The notes beneath the pieces are model-generated. The model worked only from the letters and a program-made list of their open reading frames with translations. It had not been told where the DNA came from and made no database searches. The translations under genes and the position numbers were made by a program. From Micropruina glycogenica (GTDB lineage Bacteria; Actinomycetota; Actinomycetes; Propionibacteriales; Propionibacteriaceae), in the NCBI RefSeq assembly GCF_039524395.1, contig NZ_BAAAGO010000021.1: a stretch of DNA of 64,000 nt. One strand, 5' to 3'. This document shows, piece by piece, positions 24,803-33,243 of this stretch (positions are counted from its first letter, which is position 1; every line of letters begins with the position of its first letter).

Positions 24803-24835
24803 GTGATGGCCCCCGGCGGAACCGGGGGCCATCAC
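24803..24835. terminator. Hairpin in rpsD-rpoA gap
   Basis: GTGATGGCCCCCGG / CCGGGGGCCATCAC with a 5-base loop, four bases beyond the rpsD stop; a smaller hairpin GAGGACGC/GCGTCCTC lies at 24780-24799. Without a U-tract in the operon direction it may be a partial terminator or an RNA processing or stability element rather than a full stop. Confidence 0.55.
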
Positions 24836-24839
24836 AGGC

Positions 24840-25445
24840 TCACTTGGAGTAGAGCTCGACGATCAGCTGTTCGGTGACGTCGATGGTGATCTGGTCGCGA
24901 ACCGGCAGCTGGTGCACCAGAATGCGGCCCTTGTTCGGGCGCACGGTCAGCCAGGCCGGCACGGTGCGCTCGTGGTGGGTCTCGCGGGCGATCACGAAGG
25001 GCAGCGTGTTCATCGACTTCGGGGCGATGTCGATGATGTCGTAGGCGCTCACGCGGTACGACGGAATGTTGACCTTCTTGCCGTTGACCAGGAAGTGGCC
25101 GTGCACGACCAGCTGGCGGGCCTGGCGGCGGGTGTTGGCGAAGCCGGCGCGGTAGATCACGTTGTCGAGCCGCGACTCGAGAATGATCAGCAGGTTGTCA
25201 CCGGTCTTGCCGGCCAGCCGGTTGGCCTCTTCGTAGTAGCGGCGGAACTGCTTCTCGAGCACGCCGTAGGCGTAACGCGCCTTCTGCTTCTCGCGCAGCT
25301 GCAGCAGGTATTCCGACTCTTTGGTGCGGCCGCGGCCGTGCACGCCGGGCGGGTACGCACGACGCTCGAACGCCTTGTCGTTGCCGACCAGGTCGGTGCC
25401 GAGCCGGCGCGATTTCTTGGTGATGGGTCCGGTGTAACGGGCCAT
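24840..25445 (-). CDS. rpsD: Ribosomal protein S4
   Basis: A 201-residue S4 with the N-terminal MARYTGPITKKSRRLGTDL, the S4 RNA-binding domain from about residue 92 (LESRLDNVIYRAGFANTRRQARQLVVHGH) and normal length. It contains no cysteine, so it is the zinc-free C- form. It nucleates 16S rRNA folding and in many bacteria feeds back on its own operon. Confidence 0.98.
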   Translation of the reverse strand: MARYTGPITKKSRRLGTDLVGNDKAFERRAYPPGVHGRGRTKESEYLLQLREKQKARYAYGVLEKQFRRYYEEANRLAGKTGDNLLIILESRLDNVIYRAGFANTRRQARQLVVHGHFLVNGKKVNIPSYRVSAYDIIDIAPKSMNTLPFVIARETHHERTVPAWLTVRPNKGRILVHQLPVRDQITIDVTEQLIVELYSK

Positions 25446-25473
25446 GGTTCAGTCCTCTTCTTTCGGCTCGGGC

Positions 25474-25890
25474 TCAGACGCGACGGCGCTTGGGCGGACG
25501 ACAGCCGTTGTGCGGCACGGGCGTGACATCGGCGATCGGGCCGATCTCGAGCCCGACCGCACCCAGCGAACGGATCGCGGTCTCACGGCCGGAGCCGGGA
25601 CCCTTGACGAACACGTCCACGCGCTTCATGCCGTGCTCCATGGCACGGCGTCCGGCGGCCTCGGCGGCCATCTGGGCGGCGAACGGGGTCGACTTGCGGG
25701 AGCCCTTGAATCCGACGGTGCCGGCGGAGGCCCACGAGATCACCGCACCGGTGGGGTCGGTGATCGTGATGATGGTGTTGTTGAACGTCGACTTGATGTG
25801 CGCCTGACCGGCGGTGACGTTCTTCTTCTCTTTGCGGCGCAGCTTCGTCTTGGAAGCGGCCTGCGCCTTGGTGCGGCCTGCAGTAGCCAT
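25474..25890 (-). CDS. rpsK: Ribosomal protein S11
   Basis: A 138-residue S11 of the 30S platform. It has HIKSTFNNTIITITDPTG and the C-terminal signature TPVPHNGCRPPKRRRV. Gap of 28 bp to rpsD. Confidence 0.98.
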   Translation of the reverse strand: MATAGRTKAQAASKTKLRRKEKKNVTAGQAHIKSTFNNTIITITDPTGAVISWASAGTVGFKGSRKSTPFAAQMAAEAAGRRAMEHGMKRVDVFVKGPGSGRETAIRSLGAVGLEIGPIADVTPVPHNGCRPPKRRRV

Positions 25891-25931
25891 GTGGTGTCAG
25901 TACTCCTGGTTATCTCGTGCCGGGGGCCGCG

Positions 25932-26306
25932 TCAGCGGGCCTTCTTCTTGCCGGCGACCGCCTTCTTCTTACCCTTGCGGGTACGGGCGTTCGTCCGGGT
26001 GCGCTGACCACGCACGGGCAGGCCCATGCGGTGACGACGGCCCTGGTAGGAGCCGATCTCGATCTTGCGCCGGATGTCGGCGGCGACGGTGCGGCGCAGG
26101 TCGCCCTCGGTCTCGTAGTTCGCTTCGATGTGATCGCGAAGCGCAACGAGCTGTTCGTCGGTCAGTTGGTGGACACGGATGTCGCCACTGATGCCAGTGG
26201 CGGCCAGGGTTTCGGCTGCGCGGGTGCGTCCGATGCCGAAGATGTAGGTGAGTGCGATCTCCAAGCGCTTCTCGCGCGGCAGATCCACCCCGATGAGGCG
26301 TGCCAT
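25932..26306 (-). CDS. rpsM: Ribosomal protein S13
   Basis: A 124-residue S13: MARLIGVDLPREKRLEIALTY at the start, then the helix-two-turn-helix and the basic tail GQRTRTNARTRKGKKKAVAG that contacts the P-site tRNA. The 240 bp between it and rpmJ contain no gene that I can recognise. Confidence 0.98.
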   Translation of the reverse strand: MARLIGVDLPREKRLEIALTYIFGIGRTRAAETLAATGISGDIRVHQLTDEQLVALRDHIEANYETEGDLRRTVAADIRRKIEIGSYQGRRHRMGLPVRGQRTRTNARTRKGKKKAVAGKKKAR

Positions 26307-26546
26307 GAGGCGTTTCCCTTTCGTTGCCGGAGCGGCTGTCGGGCCGTTCCGCGGAGGTGTCTGGCGTGATGCGTCCCCTCGCCGCCTCGGCGTGGGCCCC
26401 GGCCTCCGACCGGGGGTGTCGGATCATCGCGGCAAGCCGCCTGATCCGGTGCGATCACGTTGTTCAGTTGGCCACCCTCGTCGTGACGGGTGGTGGACGG
26501 GTGCGATCCCGTCCAGTGAGGCTGCGGCCCTGACGGCCAGCCCAGG

Positions 26547-26660
26547 TCAGCCCTGGCGCTGCTTGTGCCGCGGGTTGTCGCAGATCACCATCACGCGACC
26601 GTGCCGGCGAATCACCTTGCACTTGTCGCAAATCTTCTTGACGCTCGGCTGAACCTTCAT
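26547..26660 (-). CDS. rpmJ: Ribosomal protein L36, zinc-binding form
   Basis: A 37-residue protein beginning MKVQPSVKKICDKCK and ending CDNPRHKQRQG. The three cysteines and the late histidine form the zinc-ribbon site of the C+ form. Between infA and rpsM as usual. The C- paralogue used under zinc starvation is not in this window. Confidence 0.97.
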   Translation of the reverse strand: MKVQPSVKKICDKCKVIRRHGRVMVICDNPRHKQRQG

Positions 26661-26748
26661 CGAGCAACTTTCTGACTCGTCGCTCCGGGCAAAGGTGTTC
26701 CCGGGCGTGGGCTCGGGAACCAGCCGGAACTGGTGGTGGATGTGCGGG

Positions 26749-26970
26749 TTACTTGTGCCGGTAGACGATGCGGCCGCGGGTCAGATCGTAGGGAGACAGC
26801 TCGACGACGACCCGGTCGGCGGGAAGAATACGGATGTAGTGCTGCCGCATCTTGCCGCTGATCGTCGCCAACACTTTGTGGCCGTTGGCGAGTTCAACGC
26901 GGAACATCGCATTCGGCAGTGCTTCGACGACCTGACCCTCGAGTTCGAGGGCACCTTCCTTCTTCGCCAT
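26749..26970 (-). CDS. infA: Translation initiation factor IF-1
   Basis: A 73-residue single OB-fold protein: MAKKEGALELEGQVVEALPN, HKVLATISGKMRQHYIRI and the C-terminal SPYDLTRGRIVYRHK. It binds the ribosomal A site during initiation. The start at 26970 begins the conserved MAKKEG; a frame running up to 27048 adds unrelated residues. First gene visible of the infA-rpmJ-rpsM-rpsK-rpsD-rpoA-rplQ operon. Confidence 0.98.
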   Translation of the reverse strand: MAKKEGALELEGQVVEALPNAMFRVELANGHKVLATISGKMRQHYIRILPADRVVVELSPYDLTRGRIVYRHK

Positions 26971-27116
26971 TGCTCCCAATCTGGACGTGGACGCACCTGA
27001 GAACACAGGTGACCGAAGGTCGAGTCTAGTCCAGAGGACATGGACCACCCAAATCGTCCGGCCCGGGCCGCCGGTGGCCGTCCGAGGCTGCCAGACGCGG
27101 CCGGCAGCATCAACTC

Positions 27117-27268
27117 GTCAGTCCGGCGAACGCCGGAATCTCACCACGCAACCACGAGCCCCGACGACGGCACACGGCCCACGCCACAACGACAGGGCTC
27201 GCGCCTTCCGCAGGATGACGGCCGGCCGCCCAGTTTGGCGCGAGTTCGGAACCGTCCCAACTCACGCC
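27117..27268. repeat. Intergenic repeats between infA and the FNT gene
   Basis: A degenerate CCGGC/GCCGG repeat copy at 27117-27142 and a copy of the GGCGCGAGTT ... AACTCACGCC hairpin at 27237-27268, matching the one at 15325-15357. The second lies immediately after the FNT-gene stop. The rest of 26971-27269 shows nothing clear. Confidence 0.75.
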
Positions 27269-27269
27269 A

Positions 27270-28115
27270 TCAGGGCTCGGACGGCTCGGGATGGCTCCGT
27301 TCGTCGTTGACGTAGGCGTAGTAGATGCCGATCAGCAGCCCGCCGCCGACGAAGTTGCCGATCAGCGCGAACGCCACGTTGCCCAGTGCCAGCCCGATGT
27401 CGATGCCGTTGCGCAGGCCCATCACGGTGAACAGCACGGTGTTGGCCACCGAGTGCTCCAAGCCGCCGAAGGCGAACACGAACACCGCCATCACCATGAC
27501 CAGGCACTTGGTCACGTCTTCTTTGATCAGGCCGTTGTACACCAGCAGCATCGCCATGTTGATCATGAAGTTGCACAGCACGGCCCGCACCAGCAGGTCG
27601 ACCCAGCCCACCGGGCCGGCCGACACGTAGGCCAGCTTGTGGTCGACGGCGGCGATCATCTCGTGCAGCACCGTGCCCGAGGCCAGCGAACTGCCCCACA
27701 CCAGCATCGCGATCAGCGCCCCGCCCAGAAAGTTGCCCACGAAGCACAGCCCGAGCAGACGCATCGCCTTCGGCCAACTCGTGCGCTTGTGATACGCCCC
27801 GATCGACACGATCATCATGTTCGAGGTGAGCAGTTCTGAGCGTGAGTAGTAGATGAACACCAGCGCCCAGCCGAACACCAGTGCGCCGACCAGCTTGCCG
27901 ACGCCCCGCAGCGTGGGCGCCACGTCGACGAACGCCGCGATCACGGTGTAGTTGATCAGGTAGAAGCCGCCGATGATCACCCCCGCCATCGCGGCGCGCT
28001 GCAGGTAGCGCCGGGTCATCTCGCCGCTCATCTCGGTCTTGGTGTCGAGCGCCTCGAGCACCGTCGAGATGAACTTCCTACCGGGGAACAGTTGACCGCG
28101 GTCAGCCACAGGCAT
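27270..28115 (-). CDS. Formate/nitrite transporter (FNT) family channel
   Basis: A 281-residue membrane protein with about six helices. Matching FNT features are GALVFGWALVFIYYSRSELLTSNMM (omega-loop region), LCFVGNFLGGALIA, VLCNFMINMAML and HSVANTVLFTVM, where the His belongs to the conserved central-pore position (GLEHSVAN). FNT proteins pass formate, nitrite or hydrosulfide as pentamers; substrate is not decided here because no formate or nitrite enzyme is adjacent. Start ATG 28115. Confidence 0.92.
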   Translation of the reverse strand: MPVADRGQLFPGRKFISTVLEALDTKTEMSGEMTRRYLQRAAMAGVIIGGFYLINYTVIAAFVDVAPTLRGVGKLVGALVFGWALVFIYYSRSELLTSNMMIVSIGAYHKRTSWPKAMRLLGLCFVGNFLGGALIAMLVWGSSLASGTVLHEMIAAVDHKLAYVSAGPVGWVDLLVRAVLCNFMINMAMLLVYNGLIKEDVTKCLVMVMAVFVFAFGGLEHSVANTVLFTVMGLRNGIDIGLALGNVAFALIGNFVGGGLLIGIYYAYVNDERSHPEPSEP

Positions 28116-28288
28116 GAGCCCAACTCTGGCATGCGCGGGAGCTCGGCATCGGCCGTTCCGAAATGGCGATGGTGCACCCGTCGGCCGCACGTGTCGAGCC
28201 GACGTTCGTCGTCGGCGGTGCCCACATGGCGGGCCGGTCGCGCGACGGCGTAAAGTGGGCGGTCGGTTTCACGCACCATGGAGGTTCC

Positions 28289-30469
28289 TTGACCCAGCCA
28301 GCCTCGGCGCTCGACCGCGAACTCGCCATCGAACAGGCTCACGTCGACCTGGTCTATGCGCAGCTCGACAAGGCCACCGCGTCGGCCCGACGCAGCGCCA
28401 CCGCCGGACGCTCGATCTACACCTCCGATCGCGGCACCTGGATGCGTGAGGAAGACGGCACCGCGATGTTCGAGCGCGACGCGTTCGCCTTTCAGGCGGC
28501 GAAGCGGCTGGCCACCCTCGACGCCGAGCACGAGGGACTGGTGTTCGGCCGGCTCGACCTGGCCGACGGAGACATTCGCTACATCGGCCGCATCGGTGTG
28601 CGCGACGAAGAGTACGAGCCCCTGGTGATCGACTGGCGCGCCCGCGCCGCCGAGCCGTTCTACCGCGCCACCCCCGCCGACCCCATGGACGTCACCCGCC
28701 GCCGGGTGCTGCGCTGCCGCAACGACCGGGTGATCGGCATCGAGGACGATCTGTTGGACGCCGCCGAGGCCGGCGACCTGGTGATCATCGGCGAGGGCGC
28801 CCTGATGGCCTCGCTGCAGCGCGCCCGCGGCAACCACATGCGCGACATCGTGGCCACCATTCAGGCCGAGCAGGACGAAGCGATCCGGGCCGAGGTGCCC
28901 GGCGTCACGATCATCTCGGGCGGCCCGGGCACCGGAAAGACCGTGGTGGCCCTGCACCGCGCCGCCTACCTGCTGTACAGCAACCGGCGCCGGTTCGAGC
29001 GCGGCGGCATTCTGGTGGTCGGCCCGTCCGCGCTGTTCATGAACTACATCGAACGGGTGCTGCCCAGCCTGGGTGAGGACTCGGTGACGCTGCGTTCGAT
29101 CGGCGCCGTCGCGGTCGACGTGCTGGGCCTGGTGGCCGAGCGCAACGACGACGCCGCCGCCGCGATCATCAAGGGTTCGCTGCGCATGGCGCCGGTGCTG
29201 CAGCGACTGGTCAACCTGCCGATGGTCGACGCGGGCCCCGACGGGCTGCGGCTGGTGGTCACCGTGAAGGGTGAGGTGCTCGCCGTGGACGCGCCCGCGC
29301 TGGCCCGGCTGCGCGCCGAGATTCTGGCCCGGCACAAGGTGAATCGCGGCCGTGAGGCGGCCGAGCAGGCACTGCTGCGGGCGCTGGTGGCGCAGGTGCC
29401 GGCCGAACTCGACCTCGAACCGGCCGTCGCCGAAGACCTGATCACCTCGAGCGCGCAGTGGCGCATGTTCGTCAACGCCTGGTGGCCCCCACTGTCGCCC
29501 ACCGAGGTGCTGCGCCGACTGGACGACCCGGCGGTCACCCGTCAGGTGAGCGTCGGGCTGCTCGACGAGGCCGAGCAGCGGGTGCTCATCGAGTCTTTCC
29601 ACGAGCAGACCTGGTCGGTGGCCGACATCGCCCTGCTCGATGAGCTGGCCGCTCTGCTGGGGCCGGTGCCGGCCGATGACGACGACGATCCGCTGGTGTT
29701 CATCGAGGGCGGCACCGCAGTGCCCGAACTGGTCACCACGGCCGACCGGCTGGCCCGCGAACGCGAGGACGACCCCGACGCCGAGGGCCACGACGAGTTC
29801 GCCCACCTGCTGATCGACGAGGCGCAGGACGTCACGCCGATGCAGTGGCGCATGCTGCGCCGCCGCGGCGGACACGCGTCATGGACGATCGTCGGCGACC
29901 CCGCGCAGAGCAGCTGGCCCGACCTGGCCGAGTCCGAGCAGGCGCTGGCCGAACTGATCGGGCACGCACCCAGCAGGCGGCACCGGCTCAGCGTCAACTA
30001 CCGCTCCCCCGCCGAGGTGTTCGCGCTGGCCGCCCAGGTGGTCAGCCGCGAGTTTCCCGAGGCCGACCTGCCCGAGGCCGTCCGGTCGACCGGTGTGCAG
30101 CCCGAGCTGCTCGCCGGGCCCGCCGACGCCCTGTTGCCGACCGTCGTCGAGCGGGCCGCCGACCTGCTCGGCACCCTGGCCGGCACCGTCGGGGTGATCG
30201 CACCCCCGTCACGCATCGCAGCGGTCGAGCAGGCGTTGGCGGCCCTGGACGACCCGCGACTGGTAGCGGTGACGCCCCTGCAGGCCAAGGGTCTAGAATA
30301 CGACGGCGTGATCGTGGTGGCACCCGACGACATCGTGGCCGAGTCGCCCGGCGGCGTCCGGGTGCTCTACGTGGCGCTCACTCGTCCGACGCAGCGGCTG
30401 GTGACCGTCGATCCAGACCCAGCGCGCGCAGATTGGCGAGAATCGCTGAGGTGGCCCGCGAACGATTGA
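28289..30469 (+). CDS. helD: HelD-like UvrD-family ATPase
   Basis: A 726-residue SF1 helicase-like ATPase. It has an N-terminal coiled-coil arm, then IDWRARAAEPFYRATP, Walker A GGPGTGKTVVALHRAAYLLY, Walker B LLIDEAQDVTPMQW and the late motifs NYRSPAEV and LYVALTRPTQRL. This is the actinobacterial HelD form, which removes stalled or antibiotic-bound RNA polymerase from DNA and can confer rifampicin tolerance. TTG 28289 was chosen because GGAGG lies four bases upstream; an upstream ATG frame adds unrelated sequence. Its 3' end overlaps metF by 92 bp on the opposite strand. Confidence 0.9.
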   Translation: MTQPASALDRELAIEQAHVDLVYAQLDKATASARRSATAGRSIYTSDRGTWMREEDGTAMFERDAFAFQAAKRLATLDAEHEGLVFGRLDLADGDIRYIGRIGVRDEEYEPLVIDWRARAAEPFYRATPADPMDVTRRRVLRCRNDRVIGIEDDLLDAAEAGDLVIIGEGALMASLQRARGNHMRDIVATIQAEQDEAIRAEVPGVTIISGGPGTGKTVVALHRAAYLLYSNRRRFERGGILVVGPSALFMNYIERVLPSLGEDSVTLRSIGAVAVDVLGLVAERNDDAAAAIIKGSLRMAPVLQRLVNLPMVDAGPDGLRLVVTVKGEVLAVDAPALARLRAEILARHKVNRGREAAEQALLRALVAQVPAELDLEPAVAEDLITSSAQWRMFVNAWWPPLSPTEVLRRLDDPAVTRQVSVGLLDEAEQRVLIESFHEQTWSVADIALLDELAALLGPVPADDDDDPLVFIEGGTAVPELVTTADRLAREREDDPDAEGHDEFAHLLIDEAQDVTPMQWRMLRRRGGHASWTIVGDPAQSSWPDLAESEQALAELIGHAPSRRHRLSVNYRSPAEVFALAAQVVSREFPEADLPEAVRSTGVQPELLAGPADALLPTVVERAADLLGTLAGTVGVIAPPSRIAAVEQALAALDDPRLVAVTPLQAKGLEYDGVIVVAPDDIVAESPGGVRVLYVALTRPTQRLVTVDPDPARADWRESLRWPAND

Positions 30470-31334
30470 GGGTGAAGAACTGCAGGCCGGGCGCCCCGCC
30501 CTGCAGCACCTTCACGCTCAGTTCGGTGGCTAGTTCGACACCCACTCGGCGCACCTCGGCCGGGTCGTGGGCCACCGCGTGCAGCCGCTGCACCATCGCC
30601 TCGGGCATCGACGCCCCCGACAGCGTCGCGAACCGTTCGATCTGGCCGATGTTGGTCACCGGCTGAATGCCCGCCACGATCGGCAACGTGCAGCCGACCG
30701 CCCGGGTGCGCTCGACCAGCCGCAGATAGGCGTCGGCGTCGAAGAACAGTTGGGTGATCGCGAAGCTGGCCCCGGCCTCCTGCTTGGCGAGCAGCAGCCG
30801 GGCGTCGAGGTCGGCGTCGCGCTGCTGCGGGTGCGGGTCGGGAAAGGCGGCCACGCCGATGCCGAAGCCGAAGTTGTCGGCGATCAGCCGCACCAGTTCG
30901 GTGGCGTTGGCCAGGCCGTCGGGGTGCCGCTGCCAGGGCACGGTGGGCCCGCCGGGCATGTCACCCCTGATCGCGAGCACGTGCCGCACGTCGGCGTCGG
31001 CGTAGGCGGCCAGGGTGGCCAGCAGCTCGTCGGTGGACTGGCTGGCGCAGGTGAGGTGCCCCATGGTCTGCGCCTCGGTGCGCGCCTTGATGAACCGGGT
31101 GGCGGCGATGGTGCGGTCGCGGGTGGCGCCCGAGGCGCCGTAGGTGACCGACAGCCAGTCGGGGCCGGTGGCGTCCAGGTCGAGAATGGTCTGGGCGAGC
31201 ACGTCGCCGGCCGCGGCGTCGGCGGGCGGGAAGAACTCGAAGCTGAAGGTCGGCCTGCTGGTGTCGGCCAGCAGCTCGGCGATGCTGGGCAGGTACTCCC
31301 GCTCGGCACCCTCAGGGTTCACAGACACAGCCAA
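30378..31334 (-). CDS. metF: 5,10-methylenetetrahydrofolate reductase
   Basis: A 318-residue FAD enzyme that makes 5-methyl-THF for methionine synthesis. Signature pieces are FSFEFFPPADAAAGD, WLSVTYGASGATRDRT, LAIRGDMP, ITQLFFDAD and IVAGIQPVTN. The TTG at 31334 is the longest start; GTG codons two and four codons later would also work. It converges with and overlaps helD. Confidence 0.95.
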   Translation of the reverse strand: MAVSVNPEGAEREYLPSIAELLADTSRPTFSFEFFPPADAAAGDVLAQTILDLDATGPDWLSVTYGASGATRDRTIAATRFIKARTEAQTMGHLTCASQSTDELLATLAAYADADVRHVLAIRGDMPGGPTVPWQRHPDGLANATELVRLIADNFGFGIGVAAFPDPHPQQRDADLDARLLLAKQEAGASFAITQLFFDADAYLRLVERTRAVGCTLPIVAGIQPVTNIGQIERFATLSGASMPEAMVQRLHAVAHDPAEVRRVGVELATELSVKVLQGGAPGLQFFTLNRSRATSAILANLRALGLDRRSPAAASDE

Positions 31335-31679
31335 GCACCATACCCGGGGTGCACCGAGTCCGTCGCCAGGTCGAACGGCGCCGAGATTGACCGAGGCGTA
31401 CGCGTGTGGTGCACGTTTGGCCTTATCCAGTGACAGTCATACCGGTGAGCCAGTCAACCGATGTCATGGTCCAGCCGAGACCGTAGAAGGTTGATACGTG
31501 CGTCGGCGCACAGAGGGGCGACAGCCTTGCTTTGGCGAACCGATGTCGACAGCGGGGTCGCATCAGAACCACACCTGCTGAGACGCAGCTACCGTGCCGC
31601 GGCAGATGAGCCATCGTGTTTTCACCTCGCAAACCCGAACCGGCGGTTGGGTGGCGGCGACACGTGTGAGGCAATGAGG

Positions 31680-31811
31680 TACCACCACCACCCAGGCCAG
31701 CGACCAGCCGAAACGCGAGCCGACCACCGCGTTGGTGACGATGTCGCCGATGTCGAGGAACCCGCCGATCGCGGTCAGGATGCCGAGCGCGACAGCAAAG
31801 ATCCGTTTCAT
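31680..31811 (-). pseudogene. N-terminal remnant of an Nramp-type divalent metal transporter
   Basis: The frame starts MKRIFAVALGILTAIGGFLDIGDIVTNAVVGSRFGWSLAWVVVV, a clear first-helix pattern of the actinomycete Nramp family (key part GFLDIGDIVTNAVVGSRFG). It then runs into unrelated sequence and stops at 31563. About 350 further residues of the transporter are missing. Its start overlaps the stop of an upstream remnant as ATGA, so a two-gene operon once existed. Confidence 0.75.
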
Positions 31812-32217
31812 CGGCCCAGATCCTGCTCCACTCTGGCCAGATCGGCTTCGAGGGCGGTCAGCCGCTCAAGGTCACCTCTGGTCAGTCGGGACACTCCGGC
31901 TCGAGCCAACCCACTGATCTCCGCAGCGGCACGATCGACGATTGGAGTAGCAATAGCCCATTGCTGTTCGTCGGCGTCATCGGCTGCGGTCAATTCGCGC
32001 TGGGCATCGGCGATCGCGTCCTGCCAGTCTGAAGAAGAACCTGAGTATCGGCAGACGTGCTGCGCTCGTTCAGCCGGAGGTGAACGGCCAGGGCGAGGCT
32101 CGCGACGGAAGCATGGGTTTGGCGACCGCAACGGCCGGAATGTCATTCGAAGGCCCACTCCCACAGCCGGTCAGCAACACCAGTCGTAGCGGTGACCATC
32201 TTCATCGTCATCCCACC
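31808..32217 (-). pseudogene. Frameshifted lipoprotein remnant
   Basis: The C-terminal 70 residues (SDWQDAIADAQRELTAADDA ... LARVEQDLGR) read as a normal helical protein. Further upstream another frame reads LVLLTGCGSGPSNDIPAVAV, a lipobox with its cysteine, while the likely start codon (MTMKMVTA) is in a third frame. At least two frameshifts are needed to join them. The remainder of 31335-32335 shows no intact gene. Confidence 0.55.
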
Positions 32218-32335
32218 CTTTCGAACCCTTACCCTGAACCCGGCGGGCGGATCCCCGCCTCACCCCGCCGGGCGAGGGCTTCTAGCGACGATGAAGCGCG
32301 ATGTTCTCCACCCATGATTCGATTACTATTCCTGG

Positions 32336-33052
32336 CTACTGCGAGACCTGCAGCTCGATCCGGTCGAGCAGGGTCTCCAACGCGATCTCGAACTCTTCCT
32401 CGCCGTGGTCCTCGCTGAGCTTGTCGCGGAGCCGCAGCACCTCGCTGTCGGCGGGCAGCACGACGTCGGCGTCCCGGTTGCCCACCTGTGCGTCGCCCTC
32501 GTCCATGGGTTCCTCGACGGGTGAGGTCTCGGCACCGTGGAGGGCGGCTTCCAGCAGCAAATGCCCCAGCAGGAAGCTGGTGAAGGATCGATACACACCG
32601 ACCACCCGGTCGTCGTCGAAGCCGAATCCGGTGAGGGTGGTGAGGAAGTGTTCGACCACGTCCAGGCTGCGCAGCGGCGGACGGAGCCATGGTGCTGCGG
32701 GATGTCGCGTGGCCACCAGCGGGAATGCGCGCGGATGCTGCATCGCCAGGTCGCGGACGGTGTGCGCAAGCGTCTGAAGGTAGCCCTGCCAGGTTTGCGC
32801 CAGCTGAGTGTCCAGGGCCTCGGTGACTCCGCCGAGGAGGCGGGTGACCACCGCTTCCAGGATGTCTTCGCGTCCGGTCACGTAGCGGTACAGCGACATG
32901 GCCTCGACGCCCAGGTCCTGCGCAAGCTTGCGCATGCTGAGCCCCTGGGCTCCGTGCAGGTCGATGAAGCGGAGCGCCGAGTCGACGACCAGATCACGGC
33001 TCAGCCCGCGAGCACTGCGGCGATTGCGTTCGGAACTGCCTACCTGCTCCAT
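32336..33052 (-). CDS. TetR-family transcriptional regulator
   Basis: A 238-residue regulator. The N-terminal helix-turn-helix is seen in VVDSALRFIDLHGAQGLSMRKLAQDLGVEAMSLYRYVTGREDIL (about residues 22-66; core GVEAMSLYRYVTGRED), of the TetR-proper subgroup. The C-terminal ligand domain has TetR_C-like LLGHLLLEAALHG. ATG 33052 starts at the usual distance from the HTH. No divergent exporter is adjacent; the former neighbour may be among the decayed genes to its left. Confidence 0.88.
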   Translation of the reverse strand: MEQVGSSERNRRSARGLSRDLVVDSALRFIDLHGAQGLSMRKLAQDLGVEAMSLYRYVTGREDILEAVVTRLLGGVTEALDTQLAQTWQGYLQTLAHTVRDLAMQHPRAFPLVATRHPAAPWLRPPLRSLDVVEHFLTTLTGFGFDDDRVVGVYRSFTSFLLGHLLLEAALHGAETSPVEEPMDEGDAQVGNRDADVVLPADSEVLRLRDKLSEDHGEEEFEIALETLLDRIELQVSQ

Positions 33053-33243
33053 GATCTCGACTCTGTGTGACGCGGACGAATGAACGAAGCTCCGTCCCTC
33101 GGCGCAGGTGTCGAACAGGATCGGAGTCAAGTGATCCTAGAGAAGCGCCCATCGATCCGGAACCCACTGGGGACTTGACGAACTATTCATCCGGGTCGCG
33201 ACCCGCTCGGGTCCATCTCTGACGACGATGGCCCGTGGACCGA

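Noticed and set aside
28028..29875. A 615-codon minus-strand frame over helD
   Set aside because: Antisense shadow rich in Gly, Arg and His; the plus strand has clear helicase motifs.
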